From positions 124,001 to 188,000 of the forward strand of contig JAHDKI010000001.1 of assembly GCA_018436925.1 (NCBI GenBank): 64,000 nt of DNA, in the 5' to 3' direction. Positions 23,762 through 33,005 of the stretch are shown piece by piece. Numbering within the stretch: the first letter of the stretch is position 1; each line of letters starts with the position of its first letter. The position numbers and the translations under genes were made by a program. The DNA comes from Syntrophaceae bacterium. Its GTDB lineage: Bacteria > Desulfobacterota > Syntrophia > Syntrophales > Smithellaceae. The notes under the pieces were generated by a model. That model made no database searches. It saw only the letters and a program-made list of their open reading frames with translations, and was not told the origin of the DNA.

Positions 23762-25102
23762 TTATATCGATTCGGACCTTGTCCGCCGCTCAAATTGATC
23801 CGCCGATTCCCCCCGTTCACGAATCCAGCGGTTGTCGAGTTTCCCCAGCACTTGATGAAACTTTCTGCCCGGAGGCGGGGTCAGGTCGGACACCAGTTCA
23901 ATGTTGAGTTTGAGATCGGGATGCAAGGCCGCCAAATGTTTTCGCACTTTCGGCCAGAACACCTCTGAATACTGCGGACCGGGAACGACCTTGACAACGA
24001 TGCGGTCAAGCGTTTCCTGAATGATCTGGAAGGCGCGAATGGAATCAATCAGATTCCAGTCCGGCCGGTCATGCGGGAAAGCGAAGTTGACCGCGTCGTA
24101 GAGATTTCGCGGATTGATTTCCGATCCGTCGGGTAAGACGATGAAATTGACGTCCCGGCCTTCCGTCAGGCGCATGACCGGTCCGTGAAAGCCGCAGTCG
24201 CAGACGCCTTCGCCCAGATCGATGCCGCGGTCGCCTGTGCAATAGCGGATAAAGGGCATGGTGCGGTTGTACAGGTTCGTGATCACGATACGGCCGCTTT
24301 GTCCATAGCCCACGGGCCGGCCGGAGCGATCGACGATCTCAATCCAGGCGTTGGCCAGATTGGGATGCATCCGGTCGGGATGAACCGGGCACTGCCAGGC
24401 AAGATTGCCGACTTCCTCGCAGCTGTAGTAGTCCGCGACGGGACAGCCAAAGACCTCCGTAAGCAGCGCGCGGACATGGCCAAAGAGCATCTCAACGTTG
24501 GAGATGATAATCCGTGGTCTGGGCGGCCGAATTCCCCGGTCTTTCATGGCCAGCGCGACTTCCCAAAGAATGGAGGGCCGGCCGACAATCATGAACGCTT
24601 TCGTTTTGCAGATCAGATGGATTTGTTCATTCATCGGAATATCGCGAAACAGACGGACTCTTTTGTGCGGGCCGACCCGGACGAGAATGGCATCGTCGAG
24701 GCTTTTTCGTTCCGGCCCCACATCAACGACGCTCAGCGGAAATTTCACGCCGGCATGGCGGCTGTAGGCGTCGAGAAAAACGATTTTGCGGAAGGCCTGT
24801 TCACAAAAGCTCATGTAGACCGTGACGGGCGTGCCGGTGGTGCCGGTGGTCTGTTTGACGCTCAGGGTCTCCGGACGGCTTCCGTGCGCGAGATAGGACG
24901 ACGGCCCGCCTGCCATGAGGTCGATGCGGGAAACGGTCGGAAGCGAGGGAAGATCGTCAATTCCCCGGATGTCGGCCGGCCGGATACCCGCCCGGTCATA
25001 GGTATTCCGGTAAAAAGCCACGTTTCGATAAGCCTGAGAGACGGCATCGCGGATGCAGCGGTTGACGATATTCATGCTTTTGCGCGGCAGAAAGCGAAGC
25101 AT
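23762..25102 (-). CDS. Phenylacetate-CoA ligase-like adenylate-forming protein (CapK/PaaK family)
   Basis: 446 aa. The AMP-binding motif is K-Q-T-T-G-T-T-G-T-P-V-T (P-loop type S/T-rich), followed by Y-Y-S-C-E-E-V-G and F-I-R-Y-C-T-G-D-R-G, the A8-like segment. A C-C-x-C-G-like cysteine set (G-V-C-D-C-G-F-H-G) is common in PaaK homologues. Relatives inside capsule and exopolysaccharide loci (CapK) are thought to activate an acyl group for transfer. Here it faces away from the sugar transferase operon across a shared intergenic region. ATG 25102 or 25075 could be the start; neither has a strong ribosome site. Confidence 0.82.
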   Translation of the reverse strand: MLRFLPRKSMNIVNRCIRDAVSQAYRNVAFYRNTYDRAGIRPADIRGIDDLPSLPTVSRIDLMAGGPSSYLAHGSRPETLSVKQTTGTTGTPVTVYMSFCEQAFRKIVFLDAYSRHAGVKFPLSVVDVGPERKSLDDAILVRVGPHKRVRLFRDIPMNEQIHLICKTKAFMIVGRPSILWEVALAMKDRGIRPPRPRIIISNVEMLFGHVRALLTEVFGCPVADYYSCEEVGNLAWQCPVHPDRMHPNLANAWIEIVDRSGRPVGYGQSGRIVITNLYNRTMPFIRYCTGDRGIDLGEGVCDCGFHGPVMRLTEGRDVNFIVLPDGSEINPRNLYDAVNFAFPHDRPDWNLIDSIRAFQIIQETLDRIVVKVVPGPQYSEVFWPKVRKHLAALHPDLKLNIELVSDLTPPPGRKFHQVLGKLDNRWIRERGESADQFERRTRSESI

Positions 25103-25135
25103 TTCGGACGTCCGAAGGATAATGAATTGCGCTGG

Positions 25136-25164
25136 TATTTAGGACAAAAAAGTCACTCTGTCAA
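25136..25164 (-). promoter_or_regulatory. Promoter candidate for the PaaK-like gene
   Basis: On the minus strand TTGACA, a 17-base spacer, then TAAATA, about 30 bases before ATG 25102. The -35 is perfect but the -10 is weak. Confidence 0.4.
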
Positions 25165-25269
25165 TAAAGAATGGATTTCATGGCCGGGCAAGAAAACGTC
25201 ATCGATGCAATGGAAAGGCCTCACGCTGGAAAAGTCGTCGATCGTCCTGGATGTTGCCGCATGATGTTC

Positions 25270-25298
25270 TTGACACGAAACCAACTATTCCTTATAGT
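25270..25298 (+). promoter_or_regulatory. Sigma-70 promoter of the polysaccharide operon
   Basis: TTGACA, exactly 17 bases, TATAGT (11 of 12 consensus positions), about 50 bases before the sugar transferase start. It is the strongest sigma-70 match near this operon and is divergent from the PaaK-like gene promoter. Confidence 0.7.
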
Positions 25299-25347
25299 CC
25301 TTCGCGATTAACTAGAAGGATCTCGCAAAGCGGGTCTTGACGTTCCT

Positions 25348-25932
25348 ATGGCATACCGCATCCGCGATGTTTTTATCGCACTCATTCTGGCCATCTTTCT
25401 TGCGCCTTTGGTCGTTTTGATCAGCATCTTTATTTTTCTTTTTTACGGCCGGCCGATTTTCTATTCGGAAAAGCGGGTGGGGTTGCATGGGGCGGTTTTC
25501 ACGATTCACAAATTCCGAACGCTGAAGAAGGCAGTTAAAACAAGACGGACCGCCTTTGATCTCGACGGCAGAGTCGCGAAAAACGGAACGCCTGATCACT
25601 GCCGCGGTCCTTTCTTCAAGGTCCTTCGTCGCTACAGCATCGATGAACTGCCCCAGATCTGGAATGTTTTGACGGGAGACATGTCCATTGTCGGTCCCCG
25701 GCCGATGCCGCGGCGTGAGCTGGATTACCGCTTCGGGTCCGACGCAGTGAAGATTACATCCGTCCGTCCGGGGTTGACGGGACTGTGGCAGATAAGCGGC
25801 CGCAATGATCTGCCCGACGATCAGCGCCGTGCGCTTGATCTCCACTATGTAGAGGCAAGAAACAGCCGGCTGGACGGTTTGATCCTTCTCAAAACGCTTT
25901 TAGCCGTCGTGTCCGGTCGCGGCGCTTATTAG
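25348..25932 (+). CDS. Initiating sugar transferase (WcaJ/PglC-like)
   Basis: 194 aa. One N-terminal hydrophobic helix (about residues 8-32) leads into the bacterial sugar-transferase domain: E-K-R-V-G-L-H-G, F-T-I-H-K-F-R-T-L, L-R-R-Y-S-I-D-E-L-P-Q-I-W-N-V-L, G-D-M-S-I-V-G-P-R-P and R-P-G-L-T-G-L-W-Q-I-S-G-R. It transfers a sugar-phosphate from UDP-sugar to undecaprenyl phosphate and so begins repeat-unit assembly at the inner face of the membrane. It is the short, PglC-like form without the extra N-terminal helices of WcaJ. It heads the operon that runs to 30815. Confidence 0.92.
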   Translation: MAYRIRDVFIALILAIFLAPLVVLISIFIFLFYGRPIFYSEKRVGLHGAVFTIHKFRTLKKAVKTRRTAFDLDGRVAKNGTPDHCRGPFFKVLRRYSIDELPQIWNVLTGDMSIVGPRPMPRRELDYRFGSDAVKITSVRPGLTGLWQISGRNDLPDDQRRALDLHYVEARNSRLDGLILLKTLLAVVSGRGAY

Positions 25933-25976
25933 ACGGGACGGGCGTTTCGACAATCTTTCGATCAACGGTTCAGGCG

Positions 25977-27182
25977 ATGCACATTCTTCAGATCATGAAA
26001 TGGATTTCCAGCATGGAGGATACGGGCGGTAAAATCCGCTCGTTCCGGATCGGCCGGGCGCTTTCCACCTTCGCGCAGGTGGATGCCGCCGGATTCGTCC
26101 TTCCGGGGGATCGACCGGATGGCAATTGTGACCATCTGTCGCACTATCAGCGTTTGTTTCCGCTGCCGATCTGCCGGGGCGCGGTTGCAGCCGGTGCGGC
26201 CCTGAAAGCATTTGCAGGCGGACTATCCTTGCGGACAGGCCGTTTTTTCCCAGCGGTCTTTTCTTCTTTTATGAAAGACATTGTGCCACCCGGCCGCTAT
26301 GATGCCATTCAGGTTGAGGAGCTTCCCCTGATGAGCGCGGTGCGTGGATGCTTTCCCGATACTCCCGTCATCTACAGTTCGCACAATGTTGAATCCGCTT
26401 TGTCACCGGATCTGTTTGCCCGCCGGAATATTCTGCTAAGACAAATTGCGGGGATAGAGGCCGGCCGCACGCTTGTCGAAGAACAAAAGGCTATGGCCCG
26501 CAGCTGTGCCTGCCTGGCTGTTTCGGAGCACGATCGCGATGCGCTCGTCGGGCTGGCCGGCGGCTGCAAAACGCCGGGTTATGTCTTGCCCAACTGCGCG
26601 CAGGATCGTTTTCAACCGGGTCCACCCGCGGGCTCCGATGCCGCGCTGCTCACAACAGGGTCTTTCGGCTGGTACCCCAATCGCGAAGGTCTTTTGTGGT
26701 TTGTGGATGAGATTATGCCGCTTTTGAAACGGGAGATTCCTTCTTTGCGGATCCATGTTGCCGGAAGCGGGATCGATTTCCGGTTTCGGCGGATCCTTTC
26801 GCGAAAGGGAATCCGGGTTTATCCCGATGTTCCCGATATGCTGCCTTTTTTGCAGGAGGCCCGGCTGCTGTTTGTTCCGTTGAGGATCGGCGCCGGAACC
26901 CGAATCAAAATTCTGGAGGCCTGGGCGGCCGGTCTGCCGGTGGTTTCCACCTCTTGCGGAGCCGATGGCCTGAATGGCCGACCGGATGGCGACATCCTCA
27001 TCGCGGATGATGCGGCAAGCTTTGCCCGTGCGATGCGCGCTGTTTATCAAGATGACCGCCTTTATGCGAGACTTCGGTCTGAGGGATTAAACCGGGCCCA
27101 GTCGCTTCGGTGGTCGTCTTTAGCCGGGCCGCTGAAAAACATTTACGCCGATATTCTGCGGGGCGCAGGGGGAAAGCCTTGA
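25977..27182 (+). CDS. Glycosyltransferase, GT-B fold (GT4-like)
   Basis: 401 aa. N-terminal L-Q-I-M-K-W-I-S-S-M-E-D-T-G-G-K-I-R-S is the acceptor-domain glycine motif. The C-terminal nucleotide-sugar domain has T-T-G-S-F-G-W-Y-P-N-R-E-G, V-P-L-R-I-G-A-G-T-R-I-K-I-L-E-A-W-A-A-G-L-P-V-V-S-T, the E-x7-E type signature. It adds a sugar to the lipid-linked unit. The stop overlaps the TTG start of the next gene (TTGA), so the two are coupled. Donor and linkage are unknown. Confidence 0.85.
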   Translation: MHILQIMKWISSMEDTGGKIRSFRIGRALSTFAQVDAAGFVLPGDRPDGNCDHLSHYQRLFPLPICRGAVAAGAALKAFAGGLSLRTGRFFPAVFSSFMKDIVPPGRYDAIQVEELPLMSAVRGCFPDTPVIYSSHNVESALSPDLFARRNILLRQIAGIEAGRTLVEEQKAMARSCACLAVSEHDRDALVGLAGGCKTPGYVLPNCAQDRFQPGPPAGSDAALLTTGSFGWYPNREGLLWFVDEIMPLLKREIPSLRIHVAGSGIDFRFRRILSRKGIRVYPDVPDMLPFLQEARLLFVPLRIGAGTRIKILEAWAAGLPVVSTSCGADGLNGRPDGDILIADDAASFARAMRAVYQDDRLYARLRSEGLNRAQSLRWSSLAGPLKNIYADILRGAGGKP

Positions 27183-28300
27183 AAATCGCCGTCAATGCCC
27201 GGATGCTTACGCAGAGAAAACCCGGCGGAATCGCAACGTATGCCCGGGAAACCCTTCGTCGCATCACGCGGGCGCATCCGGAGCATGATTTTCTGTTCAT
27301 CGTTGATCGGCCGTTTACCCGTCGCGCCGAGTACCCGTCGAATGTGTCCGTGACTAGAACGTTTCCATCCTTTCATCCGCTTTTGTGGTATCCCTGGTTT
27401 GAATGGGCTGTGCCTCTCATTCTAAAAAAATTCGCTCCCGATATTTTCCTGTCGCTGGACGGCTTCGCTTCTCTGGCGGCAAGCGTGCCGACGGTTGATG
27501 TGATTCACGACCTGAATTTTCACCACTACCCCGCCGACATGCCGGCGATGATCAGCCGATACTACAATGCCTATTTCCCCAAGTACGCAAAAAAAGCGAA
27601 GGGAATTGCCACTATCTCAGAATATTCAAAGCGGGATATTGTGACCCTTTACGGCGAACCGCCCTCTAAAATCACCCTGACGTGGTGCGGCGTGAGCGAC
27701 GCATTCCTGCCCCTTGGCGATGAGGACAAAAAAAAGATCCGCGGCAGTCTGGCCGGCGGCGCGCCTTATTTTTTGTCCGTCGGCGCGGTCCATCCCCGGA
27801 AGAATCTGTCTCGTCTGATCAAAGCGTTCGATCAGTTCAAGGACAGGACAAACACGGAACTGAAACTCGTTCTGGCCGGACCGAGCCTTTTTAAAACCGG
27901 AGAGCTCTTCCAGGTCTGGAATCAAAGTCTTCACAAGAAAGATATTCTTTTCACAGGCACCGTCTCCAACGAGCGCCTAGCCGCGATTTACGGCGGCGCC
28001 GAGGCTCTGCTTTTCGTGTCTTATTTTGAAGGGTTCGGCATCCCGGCGCTCGAGGCGATGGCTTGTGAGATTCCCGTGGTGGCCGCAAACCGAACCTCAC
28101 TGCCTGAAGTCTGCGGTCAGGCGGCCCGCTATGTCGATCCGTTTTCCGTCGATGACATTGCCCGCGCCATGGAAGATATTTTCTACGATGAAGATTTGCG
28201 CGCCCACCTTATAGAGACCGGTCGCCGGCAGAAAGAAAACTTCAGCTGGGACAAGACCGCCGATCTCTTGTGGCAGGCAGTAGAGAGGGGCCTTTCATGA
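27179..28300 (+). CDS. Glycosyltransferase family 4 protein
   Basis: 373 aa beginning at TTG 27179, which shares bases with the preceding stop and has a GGGGGAAAG site. Translation from there gives K-I-A-V-N-A-R-M-L with G-G-I-A-T-Y-A-R-E, the usual GT4 start, whereas the longer open frame does not. The donor-binding half has S-V-G-A-V-H-P-R-K-N-L-S-R-L-I-K-A-F and P-S-Y/F-F-E-G-F-G-I-P-A-L-E-A-M-A-C, the mannosyltransferase-like E-x7-E region. It is coupled to the next gene through ATGA at 28297-28300. Confidence 0.88.
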   Translation: MKIAVNARMLTQRKPGGIATYARETLRRITRAHPEHDFLFIVDRPFTRRAEYPSNVSVTRTFPSFHPLLWYPWFEWAVPLILKKFAPDIFLSLDGFASLAASVPTVDVIHDLNFHHYPADMPAMISRYYNAYFPKYAKKAKGIATISEYSKRDIVTLYGEPPSKITLTWCGVSDAFLPLGDEDKKKIRGSLAGGAPYFLSVGAVHPRKNLSRLIKAFDQFKDRTNTELKLVLAGPSLFKTGELFQVWNQSLHKKDILFTGTVSNERLAAIYGGAEALLFVSYFEGFGIPALEAMACEIPVVAANRTSLPEVCGQAARYVDPFSVDDIARAMEDIFYDEDLRAHLIETGRRQKENFSWDKTADLLWQAVERGLS

Positions 28301-29505
28301 CCGCGCTGGAAATCGTTTTCCTTGTGCTTGCCGGTCTCGTTGTTTACACCTATGCGGGATACGGCGCCTGCATGATTCTTTTCGCGGCGGTCAAAGACCG
28401 CCTGACGCGGCCGCATCAAACGACTGACGATAAAGGGTTTGAACCGACCGTCACCCTCATCGTTGCGGCTTTTAATGAGGAGGCCTGGCTCGCTACAAAG
28501 ATCGAAAACTCGCTCTCACTGGACTATCCGCAGGAGAAATTCACCATTGTGTTTGTGACCGACGGGTCCACCGACGGCTTTTCAGACATCATCGGAAGAT
28601 ATCCCCGTATTGCGCATCTTCACCAAAACGAACGGCGGGGAAAGACGGCGGCTATGAATCGCGCCATGAAGTCCGTCGATTCGCAGATTGTTGTCTTTTC
28701 TGACGCCAACGCGATGCTCAATCGCGAAGCCATCCGCAAAATCGTTGCGGGTTTTCGCGATGCGCGCGTGGGATGTGTCTGCGGTGAAAAACGCCTGAGA
28801 AAAGACGATCAGGCCGGAGCGGCGGATGCCGGTGAAGGATTCTACTGGCGCTATGAATCGAGAATCAAGGCGGCGGAGGCGCGTTTGGGCTCGTGTATCG
28901 GCGCGGCCGGCGAACTCTTTGCCGTTCGGGGGGATCTGTTTACGGAAATTCCGGAAGATACGATTCTTGACGATTTCACGATTTCTCTGGGAATGGCGCT
29001 TCGGGGTTATCGGGTGGCCTACGCGGCGGACGCCTACGCGACCGAAACGGCATCGGCGGACATGGGCCAGGAATGGAAAAGAAAAATTCGCATTGCGGCG
29101 GGCCATGTCCAGTCTGTTATACGGATGCCGGAGCTGCTCAATCCTTTCCGGCAGGGACTGCTCGCTTTTCAATACCTGTCGCACAAATTTTTGCGTTCGT
29201 TTGTCGCGCCGGTATGTTTTGTTCTTCTGTTTCCGTTGAATCTTCTCCTGGTCACGCATAAATGGCCTCTTTATGTTTTTATGCTTTCCCTTCAGGGGCT
29301 GTTTTATCTCACCGCCGGGGCCGGGTATTGTCTGCAAAAGCGCCGCGTGCCGGTGCGGGGATTTTTTCTTCCCTTGTATGTGGTGATGATGAATGCCGCG
29401 GCCTGGATCGGCGTTTTCCGTTATCTCCAGGGGCGGCAAACTGTTTTGTGGGATAAGGCCCGAAGGCAGGTCGAGGCGACACCGCAAGAAAGGATTCCGA
29501 TGTGA
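28297..29505 (+). CDS. Membrane glycosyltransferase family 2 (cellulose-synthase-like/GT2)
   Basis: 402 aa from ATG 28297. One N-terminal helix precedes the GT-A domain: V-T-L-I-V-A-A-F-N-E-E, V-F-V-T-D-G-S-T-D-G, F-S-D-A-N-A-M as the DxD-like site, and the acceptor-loop region E-D-T-I-L-D-D-F-T-I. Three or four C-terminal helices follow (F-V-A-P-V-C-F-V-L-L-F onward). This layout matches processive or large-loop glycosyltransferases that work at the inner membrane. The GTG start of the next gene overlaps its stop. Confidence 0.88.
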   Translation: MTALEIVFLVLAGLVVYTYAGYGACMILFAAVKDRLTRPHQTTDDKGFEPTVTLIVAAFNEEAWLATKIENSLSLDYPQEKFTIVFVTDGSTDGFSDIIGRYPRIAHLHQNERRGKTAAMNRAMKSVDSQIVVFSDANAMLNREAIRKIVAGFRDARVGCVCGEKRLRKDDQAGAADAGEGFYWRYESRIKAAEARLGSCIGAAGELFAVRGDLFTEIPEDTILDDFTISLGMALRGYRVAYAADAYATETASADMGQEWKRKIRIAAGHVQSVIRMPELLNPFRQGLLAFQYLSHKFLRSFVAPVCFVLLFPLNLLLVTHKWPLYVFMLSLQGLFYLTAGAGYCLQKRRVPVRGFFLPLYVVMMNAAAWIGVFRYLQGRQTVLWDKARRQVEATPQERIPM

Positions 29506-30815
29506 CCCGAAGAAGTTTATGGTTGCGGTTCTATATCGTTTTATTGGTTGCGTCCCTGGCCGTGGATGCGCCGATATTCGGGCTGCCCGCCCTGTCTGTC
29601 CAATCGCTGCCCGCATCGCTTTTTATCTTTCTTGCCGGCATGCTATTTCCTTTGTCTTTCAGGAAAGAGGCCCTTCAATTTGTACAACAGCAAAAATGGC
29701 TCCTGTCTTTTGCCCTGGCGTTTTGCCTCGTCGGCCTGATCTCCATTGCGCTTTCCTCCTATCCCGCGCTGATGGGGCTTAAATGTCTTTTTTCCTATGG
29801 CCTTTATTTCAGCGTGGCGCTTTTGCTGCTTTTCCTTTTTTCGCTGGAAAAATCGCTCGGCCTGTTTTTTCTAAAAACGATCGCTGCGCTGGGGGTGATC
29901 CTGGCTTTGATTTCCTTCGGCGAAGTGACGCATGAGCAACTGTACCGATTTCTTGCCGATACGTTCCGCAATGGAGAGTATCAGATCGTTGACGGCAGGT
30001 TCCGGGCGGGCGCCACGCTGGGGCATCCCAATCTATTCGGTTGCTTCATGGCGTTGGCCGTTTTTATCTTTTTCCATCTGAAAGACGAGTTTGCATTGAA
30101 AGCGACACTTTTCTATCCCGCCATTGGCATTCTTTGCGCGGCAACGGCCCTATCCGGTTCGAGAAACGCCGCGCTCGCACTGATTCTGCCTCTGCTTTTG
30201 ATCTCACTTCATCGTAAAACGCTCAAACCGGCCGCTATCGGTCTATTTCTGGCCATTGCAGCGATATTATTTCTCAGTCCCGGGGCGTCGAGATATGCCG
30301 ATGTCGTGAACCTACCGGCCTGGCAGAATAACACAAGCAGCCACAACGATTCGTCTGCTCCTGCGCAGATCAACACCGCCGCCAGCCGTCTGGATTTGTG
30401 GCGCGCCGCCGCCTCTATGTTTGCCGACCATCCGGCTTTCGGCATCGGTCCGGGCGCCTATAATGGGGCGCTTAAAGACTATGCGTCCAAACGGCTTCTG
30501 GCCTATGATCGGGAAAAAATTGAAAAGGGGCATCTCAACGCCCATAACGGTTTTTTCAACATTCTGGCGGAATTCGGGTTGGTGGGCATTATCGTTGTTT
30601 TCATTTCCTCGCTCTATTGTTTTCTTTTGTTCATCGGCCGCGCGGGCCTTTATCCTCCGGGACCGGCGCATGCCCTTTTAGCGGCGATTTTTCTGTCTTT
30701 CATGCCGGATGCCTTTTTCTACAGCCCGTTTTATATGGTGACGACCCTGACGCTGGTTTTCCTGTTTACGTTCGGGAAAAGTCACAGGCCTTCGATCGTT
30801 TCCGACGCCTCATAA
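29502..30815 (+). CDS. O-antigen ligase/polymerase-like membrane protein
   Basis: 437 aa starting at GTG 29502 inside the previous stop. About 11-12 hydrophobic helices and the Wzy_C/O-antigen ligase hallmark G-I-G-P-G-A-Y-N-G-A in a large periplasmic loop, followed by A-H-N-G-F-F-N-I-L-A-E-F-G-L-V-G. The H-N-x-F/Y-L pattern is typical of the ligase superfamily, which polymerises or attaches lipid-linked glycans in the periplasm. Its last 50 bases overlap the end of the opposing flippase gene. Confidence 0.85.
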   Translation: MTRRSLWLRFYIVLLVASLAVDAPIFGLPALSVQSLPASLFIFLAGMLFPLSFRKEALQFVQQQKWLLSFALAFCLVGLISIALSSYPALMGLKCLFSYGLYFSVALLLLFLFSLEKSLGLFFLKTIAALGVILALISFGEVTHEQLYRFLADTFRNGEYQIVDGRFRAGATLGHPNLFGCFMALAVFIFFHLKDEFALKATLFYPAIGILCAATALSGSRNAALALILPLLLISLHRKTLKPAAIGLFLAIAAILFLSPGASRYADVVNLPAWQNNTSSHNDSSAPAQINTAASRLDLWRAAASMFADHPAFGIGPGAYNGALKDYASKRLLAYDREKIEKGHLNAHNGFFNILAEFGLVGIIVVFISSLYCFLLFIGRAGLYPPGPAHALLAAIFLSFMPDAFFYSPFYMVTTLTLVFLFTFGKSHRPSIVSDAS

Positions 30816-32010
30816 ACCAGGCACCGGCCAGCGCCGTTAAAACCGCTTCTGTCGCAAGGGTGGAAAAGGCTGCCCCCGTGGCGAGGTATCGGGGAATCAG
30901 GACACCATTCAGCCCGATATTGAAGACGGCACAGATTGTTGCGATGACAGCGTAAGCCTTTTCACCGTTTACCGCAATCATCGCCTGAGTGAGAATGAAA
31001 TTGGGCAGAAGGAATATCAGCGACAGCATCAGCAGAGGCAGGATGTCCACCGCCGGCTGATAAGCATGTCCATAAAACAGAAGAATCATCTTCGGCGCCA
31101 GAAGAAAACCGGCCGCGCTTCCCAAAAAGCCGACGGCTAGGGCCGCTCCGAGAAGCGTGGCGAGTCTGCTGTTGAAAGCGCGTTGATCAAGCCACCTTTG
31201 GCGCAGGGATCGAAAGATCAGATGCGCGACGGGCGTCGCGAAAAGGACGACGCCCTCCAGAAGCTGAAGGGCCGCGCCGTAGTATCCCACCAGCGCGAGA
31301 TCCGGCTGAAGATGTTTGAGCAAAACGATGCCGCTTTTGAAGTAAATCAGCGTCGCCGCGCTGATGATGACAAAAGCCAGGCAGGATTTCCAGATTTTCA
31401 AAGGCGGAAACTGAAGCTTCGGCGTGCGAAAAATGGCACGCCCTGTTTTTGTGCAAAAAAGCAGGATTTGGCCGGCAATAAATCCGATGAACACCTTTTC
31501 CGGCGACGGGGGCGTGAACACAAGCAAACCGACAACGGGAAGCGCAAGAAGCGTGTTCAGCTCAATGCGCCAGAGGGCTTCCTGCACAAAGGCCCCCTGC
31601 CCTTTTAGAAGAGACGAAATGATGTTTGTCAGGCATCGGAACGCGAAATAGACAAAAGCCAGCAAAAAAGCCGTTTTGTATAGAATCGGCGCGAGGATGA
31701 CGATAATCGATCCGGCCAGGGTGATGGCGGCGATATAGCTGAAATAGGCCGACAGAAGGCTTTCGGCGCTCGCAAGTTCTTTTTCGGTAGGCGTGGTTTT
31801 TTCACGAAACAGGAGCACCTGGAACCCGCCGTCTTGTAAAATAGCAAACAGCGAAGCGATTGTCTGGACGTACAGAAACACGGCCAGAGAAGACGGGCCG
31901 AGTGTGCGGGCCAGAAAAATCATCAGCAGAAACACAATGACCGCCCCGTAACTGACGGACGCCCACTGGCTGCCGATGTTTCGAATGAGGGTGATTCTGG
32001 AATGCGGCAT
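30766..32010 (-). CDS. Polysaccharide flippase (Wzx/MOP superfamily)
   Basis: 414 aa with about 12-14 hydrophobic helices in the MATE/MOP layout. It would flip lipid-linked repeat units to the periplasm. The N-terminus (N-I-G-S-Q-W-A-S-V-S-Y-G-A-V-I-V-F) and L-L-F-R-E are typical of RfbX-like proteins. It is convergent with the polymerase-like gene, the two stop regions overlapping by 50 bases, so the two transcripts are complementary at their ends. The gene stands alone on this strand. Confidence 0.83.
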   Translation of the reverse strand: MPHSRITLIRNIGSQWASVSYGAVIVFLLMIFLARTLGPSSLAVFLYVQTIASLFAILQDGGFQVLLFREKTTPTEKELASAESLLSAYFSYIAAITLAGSIIVILAPILYKTAFLLAFVYFAFRCLTNIISSLLKGQGAFVQEALWRIELNTLLALPVVGLLVFTPPSPEKVFIGFIAGQILLFCTKTGRAIFRTPKLQFPPLKIWKSCLAFVIISAATLIYFKSGIVLLKHLQPDLALVGYYGAALQLLEGVVLFATPVAHLIFRSLRQRWLDQRAFNSRLATLLGAALAVGFLGSAAGFLLAPKMILLFYGHAYQPAVDILPLLMLSLIFLLPNFILTQAMIAVNGEKAYAVIATICAVFNIGLNGVLIPRYLATGAAFSTLATEAVLTALAGAWFMRRRKRSKACDFSRT

Positions 32011-32133
32011 CAGATGATCCCTTTTCCCCCGAGGATGCGGATACGGGGATAGGCCATATCAGAAAAGCGCGCCGACGTCATGGGGAAAAGAAAACCAGGC
32101 GCCTCAGCGCGCTGCGTTCGGGCCTGAGCCGTA

Positions 32134-32162
32134 TTGACGATTGCCGGGAACTTGTATATAGG
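32134..32162 (+). promoter_or_regulatory. Sigma-70-like promoter of the enoyl-CoA hydratase gene
   Basis: TTGACG, 17 bases, TATAGG, about 60 bases before ATG 32221, in the gap that also separates the flippase gene. The hexamers are the same as at 7585-7613. Confidence 0.45.
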
Positions 32163-32220
32163 GGGAGGGAAAATAAAACAAGCGCCTGCAAGGCATCGCC
32201 ACAAGAAAGGACACAATCCA

Positions 32221-32943
32221 ATGGCAAAAATCCAATACGCGCAAAAAGACAGAATCGCCGTCATTACGCTGGATGACGGCAAGGTCAACGCCATGAACTA
32301 CGAATTTTTCAATGAACTCAACGATGCTTTGGATCGGGCCCAGGCCGACGCCGCTGGCGCCGTTATCTTCACGTGCCGCACCGCTATTTTTTCGGCCGGC
32401 CTCGATTTGAAGCTGATCGCTTCGCAGTCGCTCATGGAGCAGATGAAATTCCTCAAAGTATTTGCCGAGACCATGCTGAGAATCTATCAGTTCCCGATTC
32501 CAACGATTGCAGCCTATCGCGGGCACTCGGTGGCCGGAGGACTGATTCTTTCCTGCGCATGCGACCGGATCATGGTTTCCGACGGACCTTACAAGATGCA
32601 GCTCAACGAGGTGATTACGGGGATGCTTTTGCCGAGTTGGATTTTACTCATCTGCCGGTCGGCCATTCCGCCTCATGCCTGGACCGAAGCGCTTCTTCAT
32701 GCCCGCGCCTATACGCCTCGGGAAGCCTTTGAGCGGGGCATTGTCGATGAGCTGATTGCGGAAGATGCGGACGTCGGGCAGGCGGCCGAGGGCTATGCCC
32801 GCGGACTGCTGAATCTGAAGCTTCACGCCTATGACGCCGCAAAGAAATTGCTTCGTGAACGAGATGCGGCAAACGTTCTGGATGTTTTTGAAAAAGAACT
32901 GATGACCTGGTACATGCGGTACGGAGCGCCCGGCCAATCCTGA
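32221..32943 (+). CDS. Enoyl-CoA hydratase/isomerase family protein
   Basis: 240 aa from ATG 32221. Crotonase landmarks: A-V-I-T-L-D-D-G-K-V-N-A-M, then A-I-F-S-A-G-L-D-L-K, and the oxyanion-hole region A-A-Y-R-G-H-S-V-A-G-G-L-I-L-S-C-A-C-D-R. The position of the usual catalytic Glu (second of the hydratase pair) reads N-E-V-I-T-G-M, so at least one acid is kept. Proteins of this size hydrate or isomerise acyl-CoA esters. It is separate from other fatty-acid genes. Confidence 0.85.
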   Translation: MAKIQYAQKDRIAVITLDDGKVNAMNYEFFNELNDALDRAQADAAGAVIFTCRTAIFSAGLDLKLIASQSLMEQMKFLKVFAETMLRIYQFPIPTIAAYRGHSVAGGLILSCACDRIMVSDGPYKMQLNEVITGMLLPSWILLICRSAIPPHAWTEALLHARAYTPREAFERGIVDELIAEDADVGQAAEGYARGLLNLKLHAYDAAKKLLRERDAANVLDVFEKELMTWYMRYGAPGQS

Positions 32944-33005
32944 TTTCCGGTGAAAGCTGCGGCGGAAAAGCCTTTATCGGCAAGGATCTCAGGTGAAGAC
33001 GGTTT

